A stretch of DNA of 64,000 bases, taken from Galeruca laticollis (Eukaryota; Arthropoda; Insecta; Coleoptera; Chrysomelidae). The notes beneath the pieces are model-generated. The model saw only the letters and a program-made list of their open reading frames with translations. It was not told the DNA's origin and ran no database searches. How positions within the stretch are numbered: the first letter of the stretch is position 1; every line of letters begins with the position of its first letter. This document shows, in pieces, positions 1-12,387 of this stretch. The position numbers were made by a program, and so were the translations under genes. The stretch spans positions 50,646,951 to 50,710,950 of the forward strand of contig OY998178.1 of assembly GCA_963921935.1 (NCBI GenBank). The letters are read 5' to 3'.

Positions 1-2159
1 TCTTTTTTGGATAGTTCTTGGGTATAGGTTTCTTGTGAATAATACGAAAATTTTATGACGACGTTTCGCCCATCATAGTAGGCTTTATCAAAATCTGTTT
101 TATTTTGTGGAACAGTACCTCGATGTTTACATTTTAATGGTAAAATAATTAAAATTTTACCATAGAAAATACTTTATGTACTTCGCGGAAATTGTCTGAC
201 TCACTACGTTCGTCAGACAAACTTTCCACATTCAGCAGATAAAGAATTACTTATTTTCCTAATATCATAATATACTATTGAGTTCTGTGACACACATCAA
301 CACAATATTAACCTGCCGATCTGACGATATTATTGTAACTATGAATTCGGATAGTGACGAACTTTCTTGTGAATCAACAGAAATAATAGAAAATATACAT
401 ATAAATATAAGTAATATTGATGTTCAATAAAAACTTTCCGTTCTACACTCGCATTATTTAACTTTTATTTAATAAAGAAATCAAGGGTCGTGGACAAAGT
501 ATAGTATTCAACTCACAATTTATGGCCATTAGTGAATAATGACTATGATAAATTGTTCGTTTAATAATATACTATTATCCCCCTTTTATGTATTGGAGTA
601 ATAATGGCCTTTCTGAATTCTGCAGGGCACTTTCCTGTTTCAAAAATGAAATTTATCAAATATACTAAATATGTTCAGACTTGATGTTAATACCTTGTGC
701 TTCTTTGTTTTTCAGTGGTTTTATGATCTTTCTAGATGTTGCAGGTGTTAAAAAGAAGAATATATTCATATAATTTCGATAATTTCTGCAGAGAGAATTA
801 ATTGGCCTATTTATTTTGCCTGACAATTTTATTCCAACACCAGTTGGGGCTCCTAAACTGAGGATCCATCCTCTGTAAGTAATTCCGCTATTTTATCTTT
901 ATTTTGATTATTATCGTAATCCACAATTGCTTGGAGCTATATTTATTTTCTGTTATTTGTTTTATAGAAAATGATTGTCCTGTAATTTAAGTACTCTCTC
1001 CTTCTTGCAATATTTCCGGCGTCTTCACAAAATTCTTTTTAGAGTTTAGTTCTTTTCTGAATAGAATTTATCATACCTTTGGTAATCCACTATTTTCTTT
1101 AACGAATCCAGGATTTATTTGTGTCGTATTTGTGTTAAATGAAATGTATGAACTTAATGTTTTTTTAAATCCGACGCCTTTTGATTTATATCATTGAAGT
1201 TATTATATTAGGTTCAGTCATATTTGTGCAAGTTTTGACTGTGTCTGTTATAGTTTATGTGTTTTATAATGTGGTCGTTTTGAGGTTTTGATGTTGGAAA
1301 TTGGATAAATGCAAAAATCGCCTTATGGGCACTCAAATGCTTCATATACAGATGCTACACAATGATCTGCTACTATAAATTAATTTATTTGCTTCCTTTA
1401 GGTAGGTTTCAACATGACAAATAAATTCCCCCTCATTCACTGGTGGTGGCTTATATATGAACATTTGATGATTATTTTTAACACACTATACCGGGTGACC
1501 CAGGAATGAGAGACCAAAACATGAGAATGGTAGGTGGTGTTAAAATAATGTCAGTACTTCGTATAATTTTTTTTCTACGGACCTCCTTTGTTGAGTTATA
1601 GGCCTTTAAAGCTAGAAATTGAAAATACATTTTCATTCATAACTCCAAAACTATAATTTTGAACTTAATGAAAATATGATGGATTGTCAAGAACATCAAT
1701 TCATTTATTTTGTCCATCCCAGTAAGTATACTCTAATATTGCAGAAAGTCAGGATCGGACTTGGCTTACCGAATAAAACGTCAGAACTTTTAATGTGACA
1801 AGGCAACAAACTTTAAAATACCATCAGTTTATTTTCCAACTATTTTTCTGAAAAAAAGTACCCTGTGTTCAAATCGATAACATCAGTTGTTTTCGAGAAA
1901 TATGGAATTTCCTAAGACACCGCAGAATACATTCAGATTCTATCAATATTTAGGAAATGGGTTATAACCAAGTAGGCTGCCGTCAATCATTTGTCACATG
2001 CATCAACCATCCTTTAAAAAATGTTATTTTATCAAGTAGAAAGCTGTGAATGTATGTATCATATGGCTCAACCATTCTTTGAGTAATGTTCAGCAGAACA
2101 TATTAACTCAAAATTTTCATAAAAACGTATATTAAAAGCGACATTCCAATTAATCCATA
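1..2159. other. AT-rich stretch, no gene seen
   Basis: No coding region can be supported here. Two small self-complementary stretches are visible: a palindrome around 137-163 and a hairpin around 187-237 whose arms both contain a gtctgac/gtcagac core. A segment beginning near 1493 starts with a gggtgaccc-like end that resembles the end of a TA-target MITE, but its partner end was not found. Confidence 0.5.
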
Positions 2160-3640
2160 AGAAAACCTGAAGCAACCTCTTTAGCCATAATGACAACTTT
2201 CAACAGAACGACAGTTAAGGAGCTCTTCGATAATTTGGAAAATATTAAAATCAGGAAATTTTTCAAGCAGCTGATATCCTTAACCTTGAAGAATCTGCCG
2301 TAACGACAATACGACAATACTTGCCGTTGAAAAGGTTATTGGACAGGAAGGAGAAAAGCAGGTCAGCTAATAAATATGGTGTAGGTGTTTAATATTTTTC
2401 ACCTACCAATTGTTCTCATTTCAGATGGGTAAGGTCACATCAAGAGAGAGAGGAGAATTAGTAACATAAGTTGCTATAATTTATACCAATGGATATGCCT
2501 TACACCAGTTTTCGTGTTTCCACGAGTGAGATTTGATGAGAAGCGAATGATATCAGGAACAACTCCAGTATCCCTAGGACTAGTCCACAAGGGCTGGATG
2601 ACGTCAGAAAATGTTATCAAAGTTCTAAGGTTTTTAAAAAAAATGCCAGGTGTAGAATCGACCATCCTGTCCTCCTTATCATGGACAATCATGATTTGCA
2701 CATTAGCATAGAGGGTATAAATTATTGTCTGGAAAACGGCATTACGATTCTTACGATTTCGCCTCTAACATCAAACCGTCTCCAATCATTGGATCGCTGT
2801 GTGTTTGGACCATTTAAAAAATATTTCAGCGAAGTAGTTCACACATGGATGGTGAATGATCCAAATAAAACGATCTTAATCTACTCATTACCTGAAAATT
2901 GGGTTTTTTAAAATGTGGTATACCACCATTCGATAGGAACATTTTTAATGACTACGATTTTCTGTGCTCTTCATTCTCAGATCATCCAATACTTCCTTGA
3001 GCACCCCTTATAGAAGCAGGAGAAATATCAGGTGAGACTGAAACCATTCCAGTTTCTTCCAGTGGAACAATCCCGGTGGAAACTTTATACTCTACTCCCT
3101 CAACGTCAACTACTGAATTTCCTTCAATGACCCCTAAGTCATCGCAGTCTGGTTTCTCCATCTCTCCAGAACAAATATGTCCATTTCCTAAAGGTAAACC
3201 AAGAAAGGAAAGTAAAATGGAGGTCGGAAGCGAGGAAAATCTATAATCGCGACAGATACTTCTGAAAAGGAAGCGCTGGAAGGAAAAAAAAAATAATCGT
3301 AACGAAAAGGATGTCAAAGCAATAAAGAAGAAAGTTTTTGAGAAATCATCCGATGAAGACATTGGAGACTTTATTACAGAAGATTCTTCTTCACAATAGG
3401 AAGAAACTGAAGAGGATGAAGATGTTTGTACAAATTTAGAAGCTGCTGTTGCAGGTGAAAGTTTCGTCAAAGAAGTTCTCAATGAACTATTTGGCTAGAG
3501 TTGAAAAAAAATACAGGAAGGTTTGAAATGAAGTTCTTCAAGAGACGTTAGAAGAATCTTCTTTCGTAACTTTCCAGCAAGTTATTTTGATTTTGCCGAA
3601 GGCAATAGAAGACACCCTCCCAACATTCAAAAACATGTTT
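2160..3640 (+). pseudogene. pogo/Tigger-like DDE_1 transposase relic
   Basis: This is a decayed cut-and-paste transposase of the pogo/Tigger (DDE_1) type, read on the plus strand with several frame changes. Visible blocks in order are a segment like the pre-catalytic region (about 2270-2360, ending in GEKQ), a block around 2425-2650 with RGELVT, FPRVRF and HKGWM, and the second catalytic region at 2680-2905 with MDNHDLHIS, which holds the D-N pair typical of DDE_1 enzymes. A Ser/Thr/Pro-rich tail runs from 2980 to about 3240, followed by a lysine-rich and acidic tail to 3500 and a last FEMKFFKR-like block near 3525-3620. The N-terminal DNA-binding part was not recognised. Stop codons and shifts separate the blocks, so no working enzyme is encoded. 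The 166-residue minus-strand frame across 2982-3482 is a shadow of this tail. Two other relics of the same superfamily are at 39919-41740 and 61400-63060. Confidence 0.75.
2362..2424 (+). other. Probable 63-nt GT-AG intron in the pogo-like relic
   Basis: The stretch starts with gtcagcta, ends with a pyrimidine-rich ctcatttcag, and contains stop codons. Removing it joins GEKQ directly to MGKVTSRERGELVT in one frame, which restores the continuity expected for this part of DDE_1 transposases. That it is a real intron is an inference from the boundaries and the frame; a small insertion is the alternative. Confidence 0.5.
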
Positions 3641-4120
3641 TATTTTAATACAGATATCTTTGCAATATCTCTACAATAAGTTTTTCAATACTATTTGGAA
3701 CATGAATTACGTTGTAGTTTATATAATTGCACGATATTGAATAGTTGTTGTAGTTTTTTTTTAATTTTAACTACATGTCCCTGTATCCCCCGAATACGTC
3801 CAATCCTCCCCCCTATTCGGGGACAATTTGGAGAGAGGAGGTTTAACTTAGGCAATCATAAAAACTGTATATAAAAGATGAATAATAGCTTTTAACAATA
3901 ACCTATGAACGGGCATTATTAATTACTTAATAAAAACAGTACAGCATTTTATTCAAAACTTGTCCAATACATCCCCTACTTGTCTAATTTACTTAAGCCA
4001 ATAAAATCTTCTTCCAGTTCTTACTAATTTTCCCTATCACATTTTCCTACCAAACTCAGCGATTCAATAACGTCACACTCAAGAAACAATAACAATAGTT
4101 ATCAAACATACCTGCTCTAC
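3641..4120. other. Non-coding, includes a small CCCC/GGGG foldback
   Basis: No gene seen. Around 3780-3840 a cccccgaata run and a tattcgggg run form a short inverted repeat that could belong to the end of the upstream pogo-like element. The mate at the other end was not identified, so the element boundary is open. Confidence 0.3.
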
Positions 4121-4147
4121 ACTGCCGTGTTAACGAAAAATACCTCA
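4121..4147. repeat. Left terminal inverted repeat
   Basis: Begins ACTGCCGTGTTAACG and continues into a run of A followed by tacct. It pairs with 7182-7208 over about 27 bases with about five mismatches. Confidence 0.75.
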
Positions 4148-4692
4148 TGTGACTCAAGGTGAAATGTTCACAATAGCTTGAAATGTTCGAAAGATCATAG
4201 CATCACTATTTTTAATAAACAAAATTTGCAAAATGATTAGTTAAAGTTTTGTATGAGACTGTTTATTTGTTGACCTTTGGGGCCTATTATAATTGTTCAT
4301 TAATATTAATAGTTGCAGATAAGGTATTTCTGTGACACAAATTTATTGCTTAAAACACCTTATCTACGGATGAGGTATTTTTGTGTCATATTATTGTATC
4401 TCACTTTGGCTTTAGTGTGACACAAAAAAACCTCATGTGTGTAGATATTGTTTTAAACTCACATCAATAAAGGTAACGACGTCGACGTGTCGTAAATAAC
4501 AACTACCAGATTTGTATTGTATTGTTGCAATGATGAAATTCAATATTAAATTAATTTAAGGAAAGAAACAATGAATCCAACTTCGAAATTATTCTATTGC
4601 AAGTAATATGTAGCCGAAAAATATATTTAAAGAACGAAAACGATCAATTATTAATCAAATTATTATAAAAAGACATAATAATAATAAAATAA

Positions 4693-6480
4693 TTAGTATT
4701 CCACATCTGTGGACAAATTCACTACTTCATCGGAAGTCGGTAGTTCTTCCCAGAAACGTCTTCGATTTTCGGGCATTAAAGGACATAATTTTTTTATGAT
4801 GTGATCTTTCATTGATTTTGAAATACCTCTGCAGATTAATCTTGATTTAGGTTCCTCCGGATTTCTTAGATATTTCGAAGTTAAAAAATTTAGCTCTGTG
4901 TATGGGGAATCATATTCGTATGAATACCACATACTAAAACTGCCCCTTTCGAATTTTAATTTCACAATATCACTTAGATATGGTCTTGGTGAATGTTTTT
5001 TAATTTTCTGCAATGAGCTTGTTATCTTTCCAGTCTTCAAAGTCCGTTAGCACCATTGTCAAAACATTTACACTATTCATCCTGATTTGCTGGATGGCTC
5101 CTTGTAAATCATGAAAGTCGTAAACTTTTCCTCCACCTCCAGTTTTTGAAGTTGCGTCATATGAATTTAAGGATTGTTCTACCTGTTGGTGAAAACTGTC
5201 GGCCGACATAAATGTATGACTTGACTCGAAATAGTAAATTTCTATAATGTTTGCAGCAATTTCTGATGAGTTGATGATATGTGCAATGAAAGAAAACAAC
5301 GTCCAATTTTTATTTTGTGCTGACAATTATCCAGCCAGATTTTAATAGTCATAACATCACGTTGACTGAGCAAATATTTGTGGAACACGTTACAAATTTG
5401 TTCTTCCTTGCGCCCAGCTAATGCCACGTGTCATATTACAGCTGCTGAATCCACGGATTTTTGGTTATTCCCAACACAGACAAAGCTCTCGTTGAAGGAA
5501 ATAATCCTTTGGGTGAACAATACTTGAAAACAGACGTTTCTAAGAGTACTAATACTCTATATTTTCTTCTTGCTTTGGCCTTCTTGATATGGACGCTCCA
5601 TTTTTTGCATGTATCGCATTTATCCAAGTCTAGGGTGTTTTCAGAATGAATATTATCATGCTGCTTGAATATCTCGCACTGCTCACATTCTTCGTGTCAC
5701 AACTTTGTAAATGAAATTTTCATAACGTCTCTTACAAATGCCCTGTATGAGTAATAGGGACACTCAATATGTTTATGCTTTTCCTTAAAATCAGTGTACA
5801 TCTTAGTAATAGTAATAATATTAGATGGAAGATATTTTCGGGAAAGTGCATGCTCTCTACGATAATGAGAGATGCTAGGATTAAAAGAATTTGTATGGTT
5901 TTCAAGCAATGCTCGGTCAACCGTATTTCTATTCGAGTGTCTTCCGCGGTTATCTTTAATCTTCAAAGAAGTCGGCAAATCTTTACAAGGTATGGATGTT
6001 TTGATAATCGTATTATCATTTTTGATACAGCCAAGCGTCGTTAAAAAAATGTTCGGCATACGGAAATAAAAGCTCCATTTTTATATTTCAGTTAAAAATT
6101 ATTTCAGTAATTTCTTATAAATTTGCTATCATTTGCTGAAGTATCAGTGGTCCTACGTTTGACAGCAGTTTGTTCAATGCTTCAATGTATAAACATATGT
6201 CTCTCTTGCCACAATAAATTCCAATATTCTTTATTAAGCAGTTGTCTTTGTTCCTCTTCAATCTTCATGAAGCATTGTTTCTCACATGTTGCTGTACACG
6301 GACGTAAAACGTTATGGGTATTGCGCAATTTGTCGCACATTTTTTGATTTTTGGCAATTTTTTATTGATGTGATGTTTTTCTTTCACGTAAATCTCCTTT
6401 TTTTGTATATAATAAGTATCTATTTGCCTTTTCCTTTGTATCTACTTCTTTTTCACATGAAGCACGCTCCTGAGCCATTT
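4693..6480 (-). pseudogene. Putative transposase of an unassigned arthropod multi-copy family (DUF7869-like)
   Basis: The minus strand carries fragments of one protein in shifting frames. From the N-terminus: a Cys-containing block with KKCATNC (about 6340-6130); a block at 6059-5697 with SFNPSISHYRREHA, RKYLPSN and ISFTKL; a Cys/Lys block with DKCDTCKKWSVHIKKAKARR (from 5627); an FTQRIISFNESFV-like segment in another frame (near 5540-5480); then LAGRKEEQI, IKIWLDNC and AQNKNWTLFSF (5427-5270); and HTFMSADSFHQQVEQSL (about 5210-5150). It ends with a basic block and LICRGISK (5040-4693). I recognise the family from many uncharacterised arthropod proteins; I believe the LDNCxAQN/FMSADSFH region corresponds to DUF7869. 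The Asp-Asn pair and the later Asp/Glu suggest an RNase H-like catalytic core, which is inference. The segment expected just before FTQR is missing, and frameshifts occur near 5040, 5320 and 5430. Its position inside TIRs supports a transposase role. Confidence 0.6.
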
Positions 6481-7181
6481 GCGGTAGGCCTGCATATGAA
6501 ATAATTATAACTTAAAAATGTCTTACTACTTATAACTTTTTTATGGCTTACCTTTACTATTTATCAGACTTAGGAGAAAAGAAGGAGATACAATTTTTCA
6601 TACATTTTGTGATTTTCATGTGAAAAATAAACAGATCAACAAAAAGCCAAACTAGACAAGACCACCTTCTTTCGAAAAAAATCACATGTATTTATATTTT
6701 AAACTGAACAAAATGTATAGAAACTCACCTTTTGTTAGTCCTTACAAATACTTTCAAATATTGGTATTCACTGTGTTAATTAGATATAAATAATAATAAT
6801 TAATTACGGGAGCACATTTCAATATCAGCTTGACAATCCGACATAAATAGTAACTCGCATAAGAAACAAAACTACCTTACCTACAAAGTAAACAAGCTTA
6901 ATCGCAGCGTCGTGAGATAAGGGGTTTTAGGTTAACACGATATTTAAATTCAGTACAGCTAAGGCTTGCTTGCCCTTGGCAAGTTGAGGCGATTTACAGT
7001 AATATTCGTAGATGGGGCAGTCTTTCATCACCAAGGTGTCAGATTTGCAGTTAAGGTGGAAGTGTAATTTGATATTATTTCCCAACTAATGCAAGATAAG
7101 GCGTTTTTGCATCACAATTAGGTGGAAAAGTGCTTGATCTTCCATATGGCACACATATCTCGATTTTGAAAAAAATGTAGT

Positions 7182-7208
7182 TAAGGTGTTTTCCATTAAC
7201 ACGGCAGT
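7182..7208. repeat. Right terminal inverted repeat
   Basis: The reverse complement starts ACTGCCGTGTTAATGG and matches the left end at 4121-4147. Just inside, near 7093 and 7181, are further ataaggcgtttt and ttaaggtgtttt motifs. Confidence 0.75.
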
Positions 7209-8745
7209 ACAGCTTACCGTAGTCACTCAGACTTTGGAGAACAAAAATACTTTCCTATCGATATCTTTCATGGCTGAAACCTATTGGAACAATCATGTTT
7301 TCCGTCCACCGCTCATTTACAGTTAACTACTCTTGTTGCAATCCTTTCTTTTTTACCTTCACCCCTTCTGTCGTTTAAACCTTCAAAATCTATACAAATC
7401 TATGTTTTAAAAAATATTTCTCGATCCTCGCTCTTAGCTCAGTCATCGATAAGTTATTCTTCATTATCTTTCATCAAATATTTTTCATTTAATATTTTTT
7501 CATTTTCAATCCAAAACGAGCTCCAATTTCTATGTGAAAAAATATGTGGTGTTTCCTTATCCATTTAAATTAAATGTTTCTAACTTAAAGGTTGTTTCTT
7601 AACAACGTACAATTTTTTTATATAGAAACTTTCACTACTATTATTTTTTTAGCAATTAGTTCCGAATTTATTTTGAATTGTATTCCAATTAACGGTTCAT
7701 TCTATCAAGTACTCGAAATGTATTGAATTTTTTAGAATAATCATACAATTATGAAATATCCGCTTCCTATTTATATGAATAAACTGATTAACTTTCCAAT
7801 TAGACGAAATAATGAAGCATAAGCGACATCTTTATGCTCCAATTCCATATTACCTACGCCTCTTTTGATTCATTGTTTGAAGGACCTTCATACTGCTGCT
7901 GTACTTTTCAATGAATTGTATCAATTACCAAACGAATGCAATATTTTTACAGAGATGAACTGTACATTTCGATAATTTGGATAAAAAATAACGGGAGAAA
8001 TCGCTACTGACACTCACATTTCAACTAAATGAAAAATTACATTATGATATTAAGATTCTCTATCTCATTATTCACGTTTTACTGAGACTTAACCAAAGTC
8101 ATCTATAAGACGAGAACCTGAAGATACGCGTGTTAAGATTTAACATTCACATTATTTTAAGGATGTTCACCCAATATTAAGTTCACAGTAAGTTGAACAA
8201 TAAACACTATTTTTTCGGTAACACTGAAGAGCACAAGAGCATGTGCCCACCCTCAACCACCAGACTTTAATGATCCTATTTCTAGTGTAATTCGGTTGGC
8301 TTCGATTATATTCATCACATACCATTCTCCGGACGGACAGGGCACAATTTGCGTGTTCCCAATTCAGTTATGCAATAGCATTCTTAAAATAAACTACGTT
8401 TTCAGCACGAGTTTGAAGTCGGAAAGTGACTTTTAATGATAGAAGTGGAAGTTAATTTCGTATAAAATCTTCTGAAAACCACGTTATCATTTGATGTAAT
8501 ACTATTAATTAAGAAGAAAAAAAGAGCTTTTCCAGACCTTCAAATTAGTAACACTTTTTCAAGTAAAACTCGAACGTATAGTAGTATATCTAGTGGATGT
8601 ATGGACAAGTTGACCCTTACTGAGGAACGAAAATATAACTAAAAAAATTTTTGTTAGGTAAAGCAACACCTTTCTCGCATCTTAAATAGGGTTTGGTGGA
8701 AAAATAATATTCTGTGTGTATGTCTTCATCATTGTCCTCGGCCAA
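7209..8745. other. AT-rich stretch, no gene seen
   Basis: The longest open frames here are under 100 codons, rich in Phe, Ser and Leu, and show no recognisable motif. No repeat structure was seen apart from short A/T runs. Confidence 0.45.
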
Positions 8746-9310
8746 TTTTTTTACATGATGACTTGTTAGTAGGATACAGCCTACGGAGTGCATAAAAGTC
8801 ACCAATTTAATGATTCGATATCATTCTGGGCATCTTTCAGATATACCCTATTGATTCTCAGCTCACCAGAGCAAGTACAACAGGTCCTATAGATCCAGAT
8901 ATACTAAATTTTTGGAGAATTTTTGGTTTGTTAGAACGATACAGCCTCCGGTGTGTACACAAGTGACCTATTTCATGTTTCGATATTGTTCAGGGCGTTA
9001 CACTGATAATCCCCATTTGATTTTTGGCTTACCAGATCCAATACAACTGATCCTATAAATCCAGATAAACTAAATTATCATAATTTTCATAGAAATTTCA
9101 ATTGGTTAGCACGATACAGCATACGAAGTGCATACAAGTGACCAATTTTATGATTGGATACTGTTGAGGGCGTCTCACAGATGAACTCTATTGATTTTCA
9201 GCACACCAAAGCCAATAAAAGAGATCTTATAAATGCCGAAATACCAAATTTTTGGTAATTTCTGGAGAAATCTCGGTTTGTTGTGTGATGTAGCCTCCGA
9301 AGTCTATAAG
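8746..9310 (-). repeat. ~165-175-bp satellite array, about three and a half units
   Basis: A degenerate unit recurs with a landmark gatacagcctNcgNagtg at 8773, 8938, 9113 and 9287, giving periods of about 165, 175 and 174 bases. The reverse complement of the landmark is the cNNaggctgtatc box seen in two other arrays of the window (47800-48425 and 63750-64000), so this array lies in the opposite orientation. Copies differ at many positions. No coding capacity. Confidence 0.8.
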
Positions 9311-9766
9311 TACGGAAAAGTTAGTTTTAATCTTCGAAACTATTTATTTCATCGTGAAATTGACTCACATGCCGCTTACAGCAGTCGTTCTCGTTTACGA
9401 TGTACCAAGTAACTGTCAACTTATATGAATAATCTCCAAATTGTCATTCTTCAACCTTCCATTAGTCGCTTTGGGTCTGTCAGCTCCCTGATATTTTTTA
9501 TCTTGTATTTAAAAAAAAAACTATCACAGCTACACCATTGTCGGTTGGAGACATCTGAGGCGTATATTCTGGGAACTGTTTGTCTGGATCTTAGTGTCCG
9601 CACGTGTTTTATTGCTATGCAAATTCTTGTAATGCTGAGTCTACCTAATTTGGGTCCACCAGTTCCATAGGGACTAACCGTGTTCGCAGTATTATGAAGC
9701 ACTTCGTTTGTGTGTTAGGTATTGCGCGTGCTTATTTTAGTGAATTTTGTATCAGTATCTACAAAG
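9311..9766. other. Non-coding leader of the piggyBac relic, uncertain
   Basis: Contains only short unsupported frames. It may include the 5' end of the piggyBac element that begins coding at 9767, but no TTAA-flanked terminus was identified. Confidence 0.3.
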
Positions 9767-9853
9767 ATGGTTAAACGACGATTCAATTTTGAAAATCCTG
9801 ATATCGACGAATTGAATCGTCTGGTTTCCGATGAAATTGAGGAAGGTAAAGCC

Positions 9854-10134
9854 GTCGTCGACGAAAATTTGGATCAATCAGATAACGAAGATTTTGTTGA
9901 AGAGAGGTTTATAGATTCTGATACTGATCACGAAGTTAGCAGTGAAGATGATGATCACGAATGTGTTTATTGTTATGTCAGCATCATTATATTGTTATGT
10001 CTGGCAACGTTGCTTTTACCCAGTACTACACTGCACCGGTTTGCAAGTGACAGTTTGTGACAGATTGAGCTTGGAAGCCGGGTCGGTCGGCGTGCTATAT
10101 CGTTACGAAGTTATTGTTAATATTTAATTACTTA
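9854..10134 (+). repeat. 281-bp direct repeat, copy 1
   Basis: Begins gtcgtcgacgaaaatttgg and ends tttaattactta. It matches 10516-10796 with a single difference seen (c at about 10029 against a in copy 2). It covers part of the acidic N-terminus of the piggyBac transposase plus downstream non-coding DNA. Confidence 0.9.
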
Positions 10135-10515
10135 TTGATACATAATTATTACTGTTGATGTGTTTTGTGGAGATTATGACCTATGAAAAATTTGAATGTA
10201 TTTCTGTTCCCTGAGTGCAGCACAATGAGTATTTTCTAATACTTTTTAGGGCGTATATCGCACAAACCGATGAGGTTAGAGAAAAATTGTATTTAGGTAT
10301 TTGAAATTTTCCTTATCCAACAATTATTCCTCTAATTTACAGTAGTTATTTACAGGACAACGCGTATCATAAATTTCTACTTGTACGGATTTAAATATGT
10401 ATTTATTTTCGATAATATGCTTCAAATTTGATATTTATATTGAAAGATATGTAAATTATTTGTTGGATATCATTTGCACAAATTAAAAAATGAAACGCCA
10501 ATTTTCTGCGGTTGA

Positions 10516-10796
10516 GTCGTCGACGAAAATTTGGATCAATCAGATAACGAAGATTTTGTTGAAGAGAGGTTTATAGATTCTGATACTGATCACGAAGTTA
10601 GCAGTGAAGATGATGATCACGAATGTGTTTATTGTTATGTCAGCATCATTATATTGTTATGTCTGGCAACGTTGCTTTTACCCAGTACTAAACTGCACCG
10701 GTTTGCAAGTGACAGTTTGTGACAGATTGAGCTTGGAAGCCGGGTCGGTCGGCGTGCTATATCGTTACGAAGTTATTGTTAATATTTAATTACTTA
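10516..10796 (+). repeat. 281-bp direct repeat, copy 2
   Basis: Second copy of 9854-10134, 662 bases downstream. The near-identity shows a much younger duplication than the decay of the surrounding transposase. Just upstream (10520) the reading frame enters from unrelated sequence, so this copy has no start of its own. Confidence 0.9.
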
Positions 10797-12387
10797 AATA
10801 TACCAGCAATCTATCTAATGGTCGTGTATGATTTTAACCCACAACATTACATTTATTATACTGGTAAGTCAATACATATATTTATGTGACATATTTGTCA
10901 TTCTAAAAAAAATAATGTTTAGGTAGAGACGGTACAAAGTTCAGGAAAACGGCTTGGAAACTGACTCAAGTGCGACCCCACAATATTTTGGTAAAATTGC
11001 CTGGAGTTGTCAGGAGACAAGAAAAATGTGCTAAGACTGAACTTGATTATTGGAAACTATTTTTTGACGATAACATACTGACCATTATCGTCAAAAACAC
11101 CAACAAATATATCGATACCACACGAGAAAATTATGCGAGGAAACGAGATTGTAGACCAACCGATATCGTAGGAAGTCAAGCATTTTTGGGGCTATTATAT
11201 TTGGCAGGAGTGATCCGTGGATCTCATTAAAACAGTTCTGATTTTTGTGCAAACTGATGGGCTTGGAATTGACATTTTTGTAAGGGCTATGTCGGGAAAA
11301 CGATTTCAGTTTCTCATAAGGAGCATTCAGTTTGATAATAAAATTACACGACAACAAAGACGTGAAACTGACAAACTGGCAGCCAGATGACAATTCTTTA
11401 CCTTATTTCTAGAAAATTGAAACGTACATTATCATCTCGGCTGAAATGTGACTATAGATGAGATGCTTTCTGCTTTTTGCGGACGTTGCAACTTTCGCCA
11501 ATATATACCATCAAAGCCATCAAAATATGGTATAAGAATCTTTAGTTTGTGCGACGCAAAATTATTCTATACCGCAAATATGGAAGTATATTGCGTCCTA
11601 CAACCAGAGGGCCCATGAAGGAAAGGAAATTCAGCAGGAGAAATTGTCCCGAGAGTTGCTGGACCAATTTATGGTAGTGGGAGAAACATTACAGCAGATA
11701 ATTGGTATACAAGACTGAAGCTTGTGAAAGCACTTGAAAGTAAAATGTTGTCGTACGTGGGAACGATACGCAAAAACAGAAGAGAAATACCGTCGACATT
11801 TGTTACTCCAAAAAATCGTGTAAAATATAGCAGTGTGTTTGACTTTACCAAAAACGAAACTATTGTTTCCTACTGCCCAATGGAAGGTAGGACAGTTGTG
11901 CTGTTATCAAGTCTACATATTTCCTGCAATTAAGTGGCATATGATACTGAGAAAAAGACGAAAATAACATTTTATAACAGTACAAAGTCGGGTATCGATG
12001 TCCTAGGCAAACTCTGTGCCATTTTTTATCATGTATTAAATATTGCAGCAATCAATTCAAAAGTAATTATTTTGGAAAATTAAAATGAATATATTTCTCG
12101 GCGGAAATATATCAAAAAATTAATTGCTACTATGTTGGCACCACAACTTGACAGTCAAAAATACCAAATTTGCCCGGAAATTTAAAAGTTTTATCACAAA
12201 AATATTCATCAGAAATTCCATCTAGGGAGGAACAACCAGGGCCAAACACAGGAGGAGAAGAAAAAGAAAGCGATGTGCACCTTGCTACCAAGAAACGAAA
12301 AAAGATGCAAAAATAAAGTATGCTTGCGAGAAATGTGGTGTGAGTTTGTTTGAATCGACACGTGAAAATAAATTGCCAATAGTTATT

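Larger units (their letters stand above)
4121..7208 (-). mobile_element. Unclassified TIR DNA transposon, ~3.1 kb
   Basis: The two ends are inverted copies: about 22 of the first 27 bases match, starting with ACTGCCGTGTTAA at each end. The left flank ends ctac and the right flank begins acag, so a 2- or 3-bp target duplication (AC or TAC) is possible but not decisive. Both ends carry repeated internal motifs of the form ataaggt-gtttt or gaggtattttt-gtgtcac, near 4137, 4318, 4354, 4370 and 4418 on the left and 6915, 7093 and 7181 on the right, as expected for transposase binding sites. The only coding content is the broken minus-strand gene at 4693-6480. TIRs, subterminal repeats and one conserved gene together make a cut-and-paste element likely, but I cannot assign it to a named superfamily. 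Confidence 0.65.

Noticed and set aside
1493..1640. gggtgacccaggaatgag segment resembling a MITE end
   Set aside because: No inverted partner found within the next few kilobases.
2982..3482. 166-residue minus-strand open frame, Ser/Phe-rich
   Set aside because: It is the complement of the Ser/Thr/Pro- and Glu/Lys-rich tail of the plus-strand pogo-like transposase; no independent start context or motif.
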